Assembly: GCA_002803225.1 (NCBI GenBank)
Contig: NXFV01000917.1
Coordinates: forward strand, 1 to 64,000
From: Gamarada debralockiae
Lineage: Eukaryota > Ascomycota > Leotiomycetes > Helotiales > Hyphodiscaceae
Direction of reading: 5' to 3'
DNA length: 64,000 nucleotides
Notes under the pieces: generated by a model
Seen by the model: only the letters and a program-made list of their open reading frames with translations
Databases searched by the model: none
What the model was told of the DNA's origin: nothing
In this document: positions 34,480 through 46,990 of the stretch, one piece after another
How the letters are laid out: each line of letters starts with the position of its first letter
Numbering within the stretch: the stretch's first letter is position 1
Translations under genes and position numbers: made by a program

Positions 34480-37400
34480 ATGGCGGCCAACAATCGAATG
34501 TCGATGTATTCGACTGCTTCCTCCCTACAAGGAGGCCCTCGAAAAGTCAATTCAGCTGCCCAACAGTCAACACAAGTTTCTACAACCACTCTCCTAAATG
34601 CCATTCACACTATTTACACATCCGGCCAGCCATACAAATTGGATGCAAGCACGAGCTTGGTTGTGAACACCTGGCTAACCGCCTCACAACCAGATCATGA
34701 AGGAAAAACTGGAGGCACAGTGGACGGGGCATTGGCTGCTCGAGCTTGGGAACATGCAAGACGCCGTGCCGAGGATGGCTGCATTGTTTTAGGGTATGGA
34801 TAAACATTAGAATCCCGAAGTTCTATACTGACGTATTACTAGCTCTCTTCACCCATCTACACCTTCCATGCTTGTTCCATTCCTTTCGACATTACCCCTC
34901 TCTATACCGCAATCACTTTACACTGCTTTAAACGCACTTCGACCCTTCATTCACACAATCTCTCCACAAAACCACTCTGCCCCTCGACAGTCAGCTCTGG
35001 GCATCACACTCACTCTCACACTCGCTGGAAACCTGACGGCCGCAACTTTGGCCCTGTCAGAAGGTGGAATTGATACTACGAAAGGACTTCTTGAAATTCC
35101 GGCGGAGGCTGGCTACCGAGCATTTGATGTCTTCTATTACCTCCTCACATCTGCCTCGACTCCTGCGGAACGAGAATTTCTAGGACTGAAACATGCCTCT
35201 AGTTATGCTCTCTTAGCAAAGTCCGGCACCTACGACCCACCTTCATATCTCCCAACTGCCGATGATGCGGCTGCAGCAGATGACTTCCGGTCCTCTCTGA
35301 AGGCTATCGGAATCAAGGGTGCTGCTCACAGAAATCTCATTTCGATATTGGCTGGGTTGTTGAAACTCGGTGATACTCTGACCTTCAATTTGGACGAGGA
35401 AGCTTTGGACGACATCTGCGAGGATGTTGGAGGATTGCTAGGACTCGAGCCAGAAGTTCTTGCCCGCCAGTGCACTACTTCAGACCGAGAGACTCTGATC
35501 GGCGGATTGTACGAGGCATTGGTAGATTGGGTCATCCTCAAGGCCAATGAGTCCATTGCTAGCGAAATGCTGAGGATCAAGGACGGAGATTCTTCCAGTG
35601 AGGGCGGACCCGGCGCACGAACCCCGAATACAAACGAAGACAATGGCGATACAGTCTGCATAACTGTCTTGGAGATACCGGATCCTACCCTGGGTAAGGC
35701 AGCTGCCATGCGTGGTGTCTTCGATGATACTCAAGGTATCAACTCTGAAATGAAAGAAGACGGTGTGGATGTTGTTACTGCGGGTTCTTCAGTTCTGCGA
35801 GAAATGCAAAATGCCGTGGCTGAATGTGCACCGGATCTCGGGATCATGACCGGACCAGCAGGGCGAGAACGGGAGCACAAACTTGAACGACGTGAAGTGG
35901 TTTTGGAGAAGGTTGGACGGGAAGCAGAAGAAGATGGGTTTTTAAAGAAAATTCTCTTCCCAGTGGAAGGGCAAGGTGTGAACTTGGGACGAGAAGGACG
36001 TATTAATCTTCCTGCCGTCCTTGGAAGCAGTCGTGTTTGGTATCATCTTGCACTTCACCCGACCGACGAATCGCCTTCCAGCTTAGCAGCTCTTCCTTCA
36101 ACAACCTCTGCATGGTCCGCTGGTACGGTCTCCAGGCAACTTCGAGCATGGAGACTTCCCGAATGGGCAAACCGAAGAAACAAGAACCTCGACTTCACTG
36201 CCGATTTCGATCTCGAGGAATTTGTCCAAAGATACTCTCCGCTTGGCTGCAAAGATGGCCGGGACGGTATCGAGAGCTGGATCATGGAGCGTGGCTGGAG
36301 CAACGGTGAGGTGGTCGTTGGTACTGAGCGCATATGGATGCGTGAAAACGCTTGGTGGGAAGCCGAAGGTATGCTCGACCTAAAGCCTTCAGGCGACGAG
36401 TTTGCAGGTCTAGGCGTTATGCCAGGCGAGGAGCCCGAGACTGGATATTCTGGTGCAGGTCCTAATGGCAGTGGATTCTTCGCCCCTATGAACGATTTGA
36501 CGCCTCATGGAAGCAGAGATCAACTTGTTCAACGACAAAGTACAATGGCTCGAAGTGCAATGGGTGGCGCTCGCTCCGTGGCTCCATCCAGGAATATCAG
36601 CGCCGGTGACTATGGCTTGGGCTTAAAGGGTGATGATATAAAGGGCCAAGTCTACTACAACAACGAGCTGGGAGAGTTCGTCAACAACATGGACCCTGAA
36701 ATGGCGGAACCCAAGCATATTACTTCTCAGAAAATGACGACGGGCCGTCGGGTCTGGGTTACCTTCGTCTGGGCCCTTACTTGGTGGATTCCTTCGTTCG
36801 TTCTTCGCTATGTGGGCAGAATGAAGCGTCCAGATATTCGCATGGCTTGGAGAGAAAAGCTCGTCCTCTTCTTCATGATTTTCTTGATGAACGGAATTAT
36901 CATCTTCTGGATTATCGAATTTGGAAGACTTTTGTGCCCGAATTCCGACAAAGCCTGGGATCAAAAACAGGTTGCAACTCACCAAGGTGATGATGACTTC
37001 TGGGTCAGTATCCACGGGAAGGTTTACGATATCTCAAAATTCTGGAAGCTTCAACACAGCGATACAGTTATCGAAACGACGACGTCTAACATGCAGCCAT
37101 TCGCAGGTTTGAACCTCGATGAATACTTTGTTCCTCCTCTTACAGTTGCATGCCCTGGTCTTGTCACGGACGACACTCTAGTCCTCCAAGCCAACACTAC
37201 CGTACTGTACTCCGAAGGTGTTCATACATCTGGACCTCTTCAACCATACACCAACAGTGCGTTGCACGACATCAACTGGTACGCAAACACCTTTTTGCCT
37301 AAGATCAAGGAATACTATCACGGCGACTTGGTCACCAAGAAGAGCACGGTCTACAATGATGGCCAGAACAACAATCATTACTGGTTCATCTTGAGTGGGA

Positions 37401-39959
37401 AAATCTACGATCTGACAGACTACTTCCATACACTAGATGTCGAAGGCAACCTAGCGTCTTACGAATTCATTGACTCCACCATCACGAGCATCATCAAGAA
37501 CAACCCGGGAGAAGATATCACCAGCACGTGGGAGAAGACTTTCGCAAATGCAAACAGCACCGAGCAAGTTTCTATGCAAAACACCTTGAACTGCTTCAAC
37601 AATGCCTTCTACGTCGGTATCCCTGACTTCAGAGACTCTTTCAGATGTCAGGTCAACAACTACATCTTACTCGCCTTCACGATCCTCTTGTGCTGTGTCA
37701 TCTTGGTTAAGTTCTTGGCTGCTCTGCAATTTGGATCCAAACGAAGACCTATTCCCCAGGATAAATTCGTCATCTGTCAAGTTCCCGCATACACTGAGGG
37801 CGAAGATTCATTGCGGAAAGCTCTGGACTCATTGACGGCTCTCCAATACGACAACAAGAGGAAGCTTATCTGTGTCATTTGCGACGGTATGATCGTTGGA
37901 GGTGGTAACGACCGACCTACGCCAAAGATCGTCTTGGATATTCTCGGAGTCGATCCGAAGATCGATCCCCCGGCACTACCATTCAAATCCGTCGGAGAAA
38001 GCAGCGAGCAACTCAACTATGGCAAGGTATACTCTGGTCTCTACGAATACGAAGGCAATGTTGTTCCCTACTTGGTAGTAGTAAAGGTTGGCAAGGAATC
38101 GGAACAATCCAAGACCAAGCCGGGAAATCGTGGAAAGCGAGATTCGCAGATCCTGCTCATGAGCTTCCTCAACCGTGTCCATCACCGATCCCCCATGTCA
38201 CCTCTCGAGTTGGAAATGTTCCACCAGATCAACAATATCATAGGTGTTGACCCTGAATTGTACGAATATCTCCTCATGGTTGATGCCGATACCAGTGTCA
38301 GAGAGGACTCCCTGAATCGTCTTGTCGCTGCGTGTGCCAACAACGCTAAGATTGCTGGGATTTGTGGTGAAACGAGTCTTGAGAACGAGGAACGGTCTTG
38401 GTGGACTATGATACAGGTTTACGAATATTTCATTTCCCATCATTTGGCAAAGGCTTTCGAATCTCTTTTCGGCAGTGTCACTTGTTTGCCTGGTTGGTAA
38501 GTTCAACGACATACACCTCATCCTACATAAGCTAACGAATACCAGTTTCTCCATGTACCGACTCAGGACAGCCGACAAGGGCAAGCCTCTGATCATCTCT
38601 GACGCCGTGATTTCAGAGTACAGCGACTGCAATGTTGACACGCTGCACAAGAAGAATCTGTTGTCACTCGGAGAAGATCGATTCCTCACAACTCTAATGA
38701 CGAAACACTTCCCCTACATGTCCTACAAATTCATCCCAGATGCGTACGCCAGTACCGCCGCGCCCGAAACTTGGAGCGTTCTGCTCTCCCAAAGACGACG
38801 ATGGATCAACTCCACGGTCCACAACCTGGCAGAACTGGTCTGGCTCAAAGAAATGTGTGGTTTCTGTTGTTTCTCCATGAGGTTCATCGTCTTCATCGAC
38901 CTCTTCGGTACCATCATTCTCCCAGCCACCTGCGGATACCTCGGATACCTCATCTACAAGGTCGCCACGCATTCTGGCCAATTCCCACTTTTCTCAATCA
39001 TCATCTTGGCAGCAGTGTATGGTTTACAGGCTCTTATCTTCATTCTGAAACGTCAATGGCAACACATCGGATGGATGATCATCTACATACTCGCCTTCCC
39101 CATTTATTCATTTGTTCTGCCCATCTACTCCTTCTGGAACCAAGACAACTTCACTTGGGGTAACACCCGTATTGTGGTCGGCGAGAAGGGCGGCAAACAA
39201 GTCATAGCCGTAGACGACGAGGGATTCGACCCACGCAGCATTCCCCTCCAACGCTGGGACGACTACGCACTAGCCAACAACCTCCCCGGTCGTCGCGGCG
39301 CCCCCGTCGAAAAGACATACGAAGGCTACGACGATACCTATGAGATGGACGACATGAAATCCATGTATTCCTCCGTAAAGCCCGCGTCTACAATCCTAAC
39401 TGGCTTCCCTGCCCGTGGCGGCCATATGCCTCCGCAATCACCTGCAGGCTTTGGTGGCCCAAGACAGTCTGTCTACTCGAACAACCCTTACACTGACCAC
39501 CCAGCTACTGGTCGCCACCAATCCGTGATGTCCCTTGGCGGTGGTCTCCAAGATCGTTCCACCTCTCCTTACCAAGATTACCCCCAAGCACAATCGCACC
39601 GCCCATCCATGGTGATGATGCCATCCTCCGACAACCTGCTCGCCATGGGTTCCCCCTCTCCCTTGCACCAAAATCGCACCCAAAGCCAAATCGGCTTCAC
39701 CGGCGGGGCACGCAGCCCAATCGGCGCAGAAGCAGCCATACGTCCAGTCTCCACCTTCGACTTCCAAAAAAGTAATGCAGGACCGGACGATATGAAGATC
39801 GTGGAGGCGATTCAGGGGTGTTTGAGGGAGGTTGATCTTGATACTGTGACGAAGAAACAGGTTAGGGCGTTGGTGGAGCAGAGACTGCAGACTGAGTTGG
39901 TGGGTGAGCGGAGGACGTTTTTGGATCGGATGATTGATAGTGAGTTAGCTAATATGTAG
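34480..39959 (+). CDS. csmB: Chitin synthase with degenerate myosin-like domain (CsmB type)
   Basis: Exons 34480-34793, 34843-38496 and 38546-39959 with two 49-nt introns give 1793 residues. The N-terminal region is homologous to the motor-like domain of the neighbour but much shorter. It has no P-loop: the splice joins CIVLG to [10 protein letters not shown] where csmA has GESGSGKTT. The rest matches in order: [20 protein letters not shown] helices, cytochrome b5-like segment, DADT near 1251, [19 protein letters not shown] near 1406, helix cluster, and a C-terminal DEK-C domain (about 1735-1793). This is the class VI/VII CsmB (ChsVb) type. It is thought to work with CsmA in polarised wall synthesis. 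Confidence 0.95.
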
Positions 39960-40693
39960 AGGAGATGAGGTGCATTTTGGAGGATGTATTAAATTTGTTA
40001 GCATATATGACGGTTGGATGGTAAAGTTGATGAGGCGTTTGGATGAGATGCTATTTTTCTGCTTTGATTTTGGGGGTTAAGAATATTTATACGCATAATA
40101 GTACTTTCGAGTATAATACAATCTTTTGAACATCTTCAATGTCGAGCTTCTCTAGTACGGGTGATTACTAAATGTATTATGGAGCCCGAAGATTCATGGC
40201 GGCAGCGCTCTCAGAAATACGAGGCTTAGTGAGATTTGTTGAGTTTGTAATCTGGTCTCAGAGAGAGAGTCTCGCTGTAGAATGACTCAAGGTGGATGAA
40301 ATATTAGTCGAAAGCTGCGCCGAGTTCGAACGGGAAGATAGGAGACTTGAGCAGCACAGAATTGAAGTTTACACTTCGCTCCGAGTCGCCGTCAGGAGTC
40401 ACATTATAGCTCACGGGGAAGTGGAGACTGGGAAGATGATCAGAGAGGCAAAGGGCTAGGCCATTCAGTGAAATCCTAAGCCCAGCTGCAAATCACTTCC
40501 AGGGATAGCTCTCCCTGTCATGCAAATGTGAGAAGCAAATTTTCAATTTGAGAGAAATCTCAAAGTCCGGCGGATGTATTTGTGTATCAGAAGCACCTAG
40601 GGAAAGGAGATCCTTTGTCTATTCTACACAACCTTTTCAGGGCTAAAGGATCTTCACTATCATCTGCGTGAAATCCTATTCTATCTCGTCCCC
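39960..40693. other. Tail-to-tail intergenic stretch, no gene seen
   Basis: Between the csmB stop and the aminotransferase stop there is no supported coding region, only 3' flanks of two converging genes. Confidence 0.5.
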
Positions 40694-42001
40694 TCACAAC
40701 TTCGTTGTCTCTCTAACAACCTTATCCACGGCCCTCGCAAAGTAGTCCACGTTCCCAGTATTGAGCCCAGCCATACTTATTCTGCCATTCTTCGTCATGT
40801 AGACATGTGCCACCTCTCTCAACTCCAGCACCTGCTTCTCACTCAGGCCTGTAAATGAGAACATGCCAATCTGATCCGTGATATGATTCCAGGTGCCAGG
40901 TGTGCCCATCTCCTCCAGCTTACTCCTTAACGCCTTCCGCATATCAATGATTCTACCCGACATAGTTCTCAAATTCGCCTCCCACTCCTTGAACAGCGCC
41001 TCATCATTCAGCACCAAGCTCGCAATTCGGGCACCATAAGCAGGAGGATTCGAGATCTCAGAACGTTGGAGGATAGCGAGTTGTGAAGCAATTCTGCCAA
41101 TTGTCTTCTGGGCATCGGAACCAGGCCCAGTAACGAAGTGGAAGCATCCTGCGCGCTCGCCGTAGAGGCCGAAGTTCTTGGCGAAGGATTGAGCGATGCA
41201 GAGCTCGAAGCCTTGCTCGACGAAATATCGGACTGCCCACGCATCCTTCGCCAAATCACCCGATGCGAAACCCTGGTATGCGCAGTCGAAGAACGGGAAG
41301 TGTGATTTCTGCTTCAATAGAACCGCCAATTCCTTCCACTGTGCTTGTGTAGGATCCACACCCGTAGGATTGTGCGCACAAGCATGCAGGAGGATGATGC
41401 TGTGATCTGGAGCGTCCGCAATAGCTTTCTTCATTCCAGCAAAATCGAGGCCCTTAGTTTGCTTAGAGAAGTAAGGGTAGGTAGCGATCGGGAGGTGAAC
41501 GTTGGAGAAGATTTGGTTGTGGTTGGCCCATGTTGGGTTGCTGAAGTAGACGGTGGGGGAGCCGGGGTAGAATTTCGAGAGGAAGAGAGCTCCCAAGTGC
41601 ACAGCACCCGTGCCGGAGATGGTTTGGATGGAGCTGGTGCGCTTTTCGGTGAGGGCGGGGGAGGAGGCACCTAGAATGAGTTTTGCGGCTGCAGAGGTGA
41701 AGGTTGCGAGGCCAGCGATGGGGAGGTATTCGTGATTTAAGTTGGGGTCGGCGTGGAGGATCTCATCTGCCTGAAATGTAATTGTTAGGCAGTTATTTGA
41801 AGTCTAGAAATTGGAAATTACCTTCTTGACAACTGGTAGTACCCAAGGCTTTGCGTTGTCATCTCTGTACGCTCCAATTCCCAGGTCGACTTTCTTGTCG
41901 AAAGTATCAGCTCTGTAAGCTGCCATCAGTCCGAAGAGGGGATCCTCTGGAGCTTGAGGCACAGCCTCAGCCGAGAAAATTGTGGGCGAAGATTGAGACA
42001 T
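40694..42001 (-). CDS. AAT2: Aspartate aminotransferase, cytosolic
   Basis: This PLP enzyme interconverts aspartate and oxaloacetate with glutamate and 2-oxoglutarate. Exons 42001-41822 and 41770-40694 with a 51-nt intron give 418 residues, the usual length, starting MSQSSPTIFSAEAVPQAPED. The PLP lysine is in SFAKNFGLYGER at residue 258, as in the classical numbering. HACAHNPTGVDPT and the C-terminal GRISMAGLN are also present. The frame stays open upstream to another ATG at 42088 (MTSKNPSSSS); that Ser-rich extension could be a longer isoform but does not look like a clear mitochondrial presequence. I prefer the shorter start because it matches the family. Confidence 0.93.
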
Positions 42002-43294
42002 ATGGCCGGTAATACTTTGGAGTCGTAAATTAGGTGATGTTGAAGAAGAACGCGAGGAGGAGGAAGAAGAGGGATTTTTAGAAGTCATGACCAAGGGAGT
42101 GAGCTGACTCCTGGTGCGGGACAGTCTCGGAATCTCGCTAAATTTTTGGGAATCCGGGGTTGCAGTGAAAGCTGGGCTGGGCTGGGCTCCAATGAATGAT
42201 TCCGGGTTAGTCCGCATATTTATAAACTTATTTTCGCGACCGCGGATTGAACGTGAATCTTTCATTCATTCATGTGGGTTGCTACCTACCTCGGCCCAGG
42301 GTGAGGCACCCACCGACATAGCGCAGCGTGCCACCGAGAACACTTATCCTCGAAATAATCAGACCAGATAATTATCTATACAAATTCAATGAGGACCAGA
42401 GCCGAGAAGTACAGTACTATAAATTATTAATCCGCGATTTAGCGAAACACACCAAAACACATATTTTCTGTCTGATCAAAAACACGACTAGTATTCGAAC
42501 TATTATAGTAATTTTTAGAAATATTAATTAGAGGTTAATATTTAATTCAGTATTTCGGGAATTTTAATTAATTAAAGAGTTATGATTTTAAGAAAGGGCT
42601 GGAGTTGACTGACTTTAAGAATCCTTGATTTTATATGTGTTGTAAGCGAAATTCGGGTATGAAAATCATATCCCCTTACTGTTTATTTTAACCTTTAAAT
42701 ATTTTAATTCAATTTTCAAGTATGTTATACGTATTCTATTTAATTATAATAATTGAAAGTCCTGAGTAAACCTAAATTTAGATTGTCGTATAGAATAAGT
42801 TGGGAAAACGAGGGGTCAAAAATGATACTTTTCAATAACCTCACTTAATTCCTTACTAAACAAAGGTATAAAGACGCACCTTTTTTATAGCTAAATTAAG
42901 TGCCTTCCATTTAAATTAAATAGCAAAGAACAAGTAATAAATGAATGCTGTGTAGATTTATAACTCGCCAAAGCTCTAGCATTTTTGAGGTGTGGCGAAA
43001 TCGCGGATTAAGAATGTTACGATAAAAGCCATCCTTCCGCGATTTATTCTAGCGATTTATCACATGACGAAGCCTGACTGCGCGTGAGTCACGCGTTCAT
43101 GCGGGAGCCTAGCGCGTCCTGGAGATATATTAGACTTCGTGTACTTACAGAACCTTTTCCTTCTCTCCTTAGCTCAGTATTTTCGTCAATTCAGCATTAC
43201 TGCGTAGGGTCTTCAATGCGTGAGCCCCCAATACGTAGTGCTGTCACACATCACAGAGTTGTCAACACCAATTGTCAAAATATTGTTCTTTGTT
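42002..43294. other. Aminotransferase upstream region and AT-rich stretch
   Basis: The first 300 bp are the promoter side of AAT2. From about 42360 to 43080 the sequence turns strongly AT-rich with many stops in all frames and no gene. Such blocks in this kind of genome often come from repeat-induced point mutation of old transposons, but no transposon coding sequence is visible here. Confidence 0.5.
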
Positions 43295-45763
43295 ATGTTC
43301 ACTTCAGCAGCAACTCCTGCATTTACTGTAATAGGCATTGCTATTATTTGTCTTGTCCTATCCACTTTTCAATTTATTGAATTGTCTTTAATAGTCATAC
43401 ATCAACTAGAAAAATTCAACTCCAGCCCGAAGGGAAGTATGACCAAAACCGACAGTCAAAAAGGACCCGACGATAGCGCTCTGCAAGTGTCATTCGATGT
43501 CAACCACGACCAGGTCATCATGACGCAACCCAAGGACTCCGACATAAGCATGCAAGAGATAGCCCGTCTGCTCGAGGAAGGGGTTGATGTTGATATGTTA
43601 GGAAAGCATAGCGGTGCACTTCAGGCGGCTTCCGCGGGTGGCCACTACGAGATTGTCCAGCAATTACTGGAGAAGGGGGCCGATGTCAATGCGCAAGGAG
43701 GAGAGTACGGCACCGCACTTGTGGCGGCTTCGGCTAAGGGCCATGACCAGATCGTCCACCTCCTGCTGGAGAATGGAGCTGATGTCAACTCGGAGATTGA
43801 GTTACCCGACTTTGACGCGCTCCTGGCGGGTTTTTGGCAGACACACAATGCCGACATTATTATGCAAGCAAGAAAGTATCGCAACGCGCTACACGCAGCT
43901 TCAGCCGAAGGCCATGATCAAATTGTCCAACTGCTACTCGGGAAAGGAGCCGATGTCAATGGAGGACATGGTATCGCGCTTCTGCCGGCCATAGTTGGAG
44001 GACATGACAAGGTCGTCAAGCTCCTGCTTGAGAATGGGGCTGATGTCCAGTCTTGTGCCGCGCTCTCAGAAGCTTCAGCTAAGGGCCACGTCAAGGTCGT
44101 CGAGCTCCTACTTGAGAAAGGGGCCGATATCAATGTGCCGGGGCGTCATGGCACCGCGCTGCAATTGGCCATAGTTGGAGGCCACGATAAGGTTATCGAG
44201 CTCGTGCTTGAGAAAGGGGCAGATGTCAATGCGCCGGGAGACTCGATGTTTGGCAACGCGCTGCAGTCGGCCATAGTTCTGGGCCATGACAAAGTTGTCG
44301 AGCTCCTGCTTGAGAAGGGGGCTGATGTCAACGCGCCGGGAGGAAAAGACTCCGGTAACGCGCTACAGGCGGCTTCGGCTAAGGGCCACGATAAGATCGT
44401 CCAGCAGCTGCTTGAGAAAGGGGCTGATGTCAATGCGCAGGGAGGATGGTATGGCAACGCGCTTGAGCTGGCTTCGGCTAGAGGCCACGACAAGATCATC
44501 CACATGTTGTTTGAGAATGGGGCTGATGTCAACTCTTGTAACGCACTCTCGAAAGCTTCAGTTGAGGGCAACGACATGATTGTCGAGCTCCTGCTTGAGA
44601 AAGGCGCGGATATCAATGCGCTGGGAGGAGATTATGGCAGCGCGCTTCAGGCAGCCGCAGTTGGGGGCCACGACAAGGTCGTCGAGCTGTTGCTTGAGAA
44701 GGGCGCGGATGTCAATGCGCAGGGAGGAGAGTATGGCAATGCGCTACAGGCGGCTTTCGCTAAGGGCCACGATAATATCGTCCAGCAGCTACTTCAGAAA
44801 GGGGCCGAAGTGAAGTATACTGATGAATGGACGCTGCACCAAGCCGCCACGGCCGGGAGCGTGATTGCGGTACGACTGCTGTTGGAGCAACAGGTGGATG
44901 TCAATATGAAGGATAGCGAGGGATTGACAGCACTGCACCACGCAGCCGCGAGCGGCAATGAGGCGATAGTGCGGGTACTCTTGGAGCACAAGGCGGATGT
45001 CGACACAAAGGGTAGCGACGGGCAGACGGCGTTATACTTGGCGTCCAGGTATGGTTCCAACGCAGTTATGCAGCTGCTACTTGAGCACGAGGCGGACGTC
45101 AACGCCAAGACGGATACCGGAGGGCCTGTGTTACGCCGATTCGCCATAGGCTGGCATCAGGCGGTAATGCGGCTACGACCAGACTACACAGAGGAGTTCG
45201 ATGGGGGGACCGGTGGTGGCTGGACAGCACTGCACAAAGTAGCCTATGGCACACGCTTTGGTGACAATTGGGCGACACTTCGACTGCTGCTCGAGCATGG
45301 GGCGGACATTGACGCGAAGGATAACAATGGTTGGACAGCGCTGCACTGGGCGGCCGCGAGTCAGCCATCGTTGGTGCCGCAGCTGCTAGAGTACAAGGCA
45401 GACACCACTGCGAAGGATAACAGTGGACGGACAGCGCTGCACTGGGCAGTTGCAGATGGATTGCAGCTGGAGGAAGCGAGGAACATGTTTTCGCAGAAGA
45501 AGGCTGTGGACCAGGCAGTTGTGGTGCTGCTATTAGAACAGGGGGCGGAGGTAGACGCGAAGGATAGTGGAGGATGGACAGCATTACACTGGGCAGCTGG
45601 GATAGGGGATGAGGAAACAGTGCGGTTGCTGCTCGAACACGGGGCAGACGCTGCCACGCAGGATCAGGGCGGATGGACAGCACTGGATTGGGCGACCAGG
45701 TGTGGGCATGAGGCAGTCATGTGTGTGCTGGAATCCAGATCTTCGCCTTCGTGTCCATTGTAG
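43295..45763 (+). CDS. Ankyrin-repeat protein with an N-terminal membrane anchor
   Basis: A single exon encodes 822 residues from the ATG at 43295; the frame is open upstream but only through a GTG. The N-terminus is hydrophobic for about 35 residues (TPAFTVIGIAIICLVLSTF), then a polar linker, then about 20 ankyrin units. Units in the first half follow GGHDKVVELLLEKGADVNAQ, with a variable, often longer, loop. Units near the C-terminus are more canonical (GWTALHWAA). No NACHT, DNA-binding or enzymatic domain is seen. It may be a membrane-bound scaffold, or the repeat part of a receptor that lost its upstream domains. It neighbours the NACHT-ankyrin gene in the same orientation. Confidence 0.75.
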   Translation: MFTSAATPAFTVIGIAIICLVLSTFQFIELSLIVIHQLEKFNSSPKGSMTKTDSQKGPDDSALQVSFDVNHDQVIMTQPKDSDISMQEIARLLEEGVDVDMLGKHSGALQAASAGGHYEIVQQLLEKGADVNAQGGEYGTALVAASAKGHDQIVHLLLENGADVNSEIELPDFDALLAGFWQTHNADIIMQARKYRNALHAASAEGHDQIVQLLLGKGADVNGGHGIALLPAIVGGHDKVVKLLLENGADVQSCAALSEASAKGHVKVVELLLEKGADINVPGRHGTALQLAIVGGHDKVIELVLEKGADVNAPGDSMFGNALQSAIVLGHDKVVELLLEKGADVNAPGGKDSGNALQAASAKGHDKIVQQLLEKGADVNAQGGWYGNALELASARGHDKIIHMLFENGADVNSCNALSKASVEGNDMIVELLLEKGADINALGGDYGSALQAAAVGGHDKVVELLLEKGADVNAQGGEYGNALQAAFAKGHDNIVQQLLQKGAEVKYTDEWTLHQAATAGSVIAVRLLLEQQVDVNMKDSEGLTALHHAAASGNEAIVRVLLEHKADVDTKGSDGQTALYLASRYGSNAVMQLLLEHEADVNAKTDTGGPVLRRFAIGWHQAVMRLRPDYTEEFDGGTGGGWTALHKVAYGTRFGDNWATLRLLLEHGADIDAKDNNGWTALHWAAASQPSLVPQLLEYKADTTAKDNSGRTALHWAVADGLQLEEARNMFSQKKAVDQAVVVLLLEQGAEVDAKDSGGWTALHWAAGIGDEETVRLLLEHGADAATQDQGGWTALDWATRCGHEAVMCVLESRSSPSCPL

Positions 45764-46439
45764 CCAAAGCCAACAGTATAAGGGAAGCCCGCAGCTAACT
45801 GAGTTGACGCTGATTCTAAATTCCAGTCACATTTGTCAGAAATTCTCACTTTGTCATCATGGCTTAGCTGGCCCCTTGAGACCAAAGAAAGGCATCAAAT
45901 TGAACCGTCAGAAGATTGCCATAATTAATCATTACCCGAACGATCCGTATACCTAGACGATATCGCCAGGTAAAGACGAACTGCCTGCCGGGAAAGATAT
46001 GCACGAAGAGTTTGAGTGACCATTCCATCGGAACCTAGCGACAATACTACGCCCCGAAAACTTGCCAGTGTCGGCTAGCTGGCGACGAGGTTCAACTTGG
46101 ACCTTTCAGTGGTGCAGGATCTCCGATCCACTAATATATTGGCAGATATAAGACCAGTGATTGACAATGTCGACCCCGACGGTGTTGGCAGCAAATAGTC
46201 AGCAAATCCATAGTCCAGAGTTCGGATTGGAAATCCTCAAGGCTCATCTGTGGAGTGAACCTATGCCATGGTCCTACTTGACCAGCGTTCAACGAGTACA
46301 TTAATGAAGCCGACTTTAGAGGTGATTTGCTTTACAGCTGCCACGAGAGAGTCTTTGGAGGTCACATCCAGTTCGGTTTTCGATTCAACCAATAAGCGAT
46401 CGATTAAAATCGCTTGATAATCGATTGTTATGGATTGAA
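45764..46439. other. Intergenic stretch, no gene seen
   Basis: No supported gene. AT-rich ATCGATTAAAATCG-type palindromic runs near 46400-46440 lie at the edge of the transposase remnant. Confidence 0.35.
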
Positions 46440-46990
46440 TCGAATAGGCTGGAAGTTGCATGGAGAACTACGCGATTTTTGAAAATCCCATACCTCCTCC
46501 TTACAGTCGCTTGCAAAACAGGCTTCCCCCTCAAATGCGCTTGGAAATTTTATTTCACCCTGTAATATCGTTAACCAAAAGGAGCCATAGGATGATAGGT
46601 TATGGAGGTAGAAATCTCGTAGATCCGGATTTCGCTCTTTCGCGACTCGACGATCTGCTTTTTTCCAACCAATGTATAACTTTTAGAGCCCTGCTAATAC
46701 CAGATGTAGATACGAGGACCTGGAATCCGTCCCATAAGAAGACCGCAATCTCTTCCAGGTACAGGTCAGGTTTCTCCAGGTGTTCACATAGGACTTCAAG
46801 CATAGGAGGCGTAATGGACCGAGGCCTTCCACCACCATTTGGAGGAGCTTCCGTAGATCCGAAGTATTGAAGGTTTGAGCGTATTGCTTTGACGGAACGC
46901 TCACTGCACCCAGCAACGTCAGCCATTTCATTAGTCTTAAGCTTCTTGTCAAGTATCATCTCACGAATTAGATCGTGCTGAGAGGGAGCG
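46440..46990 (-). pseudogene. Tc1/mariner-like transposase N-terminal remnant
   Basis: The minus strand encodes a paired helix-turn-helix domain: MILDKKLKTNEMADVAGCSE, RSVKAIRSNLQYFG, GGGRPRSITPPMLEVLCEHL and VSTSGISRALKVIHW. This is the usual order for Tc1/mariner transposases of fungi. After IHW the frame shifts (the SKKADR-like continuation is out of frame) and a stop appears near 46600; the DDE catalytic domain is missing. It is therefore a 5'-truncated or internally deleted inactive copy lying between the two intact ankyrin genes. Confidence 0.7.

Noticed and set aside
34868..38500. Starting csmB at the ATG at 34868
   Set aside because: The 49-nt intron joins in phase to an upstream exon with a better start ([17 protein letters not shown]) and family-like length.
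44146..44616. Minus-strand open frames with repeated SAPFSSRSSTT phrases
   Set aside because: They are antisense copies of the ankyrin units of the 43.3-kb gene.
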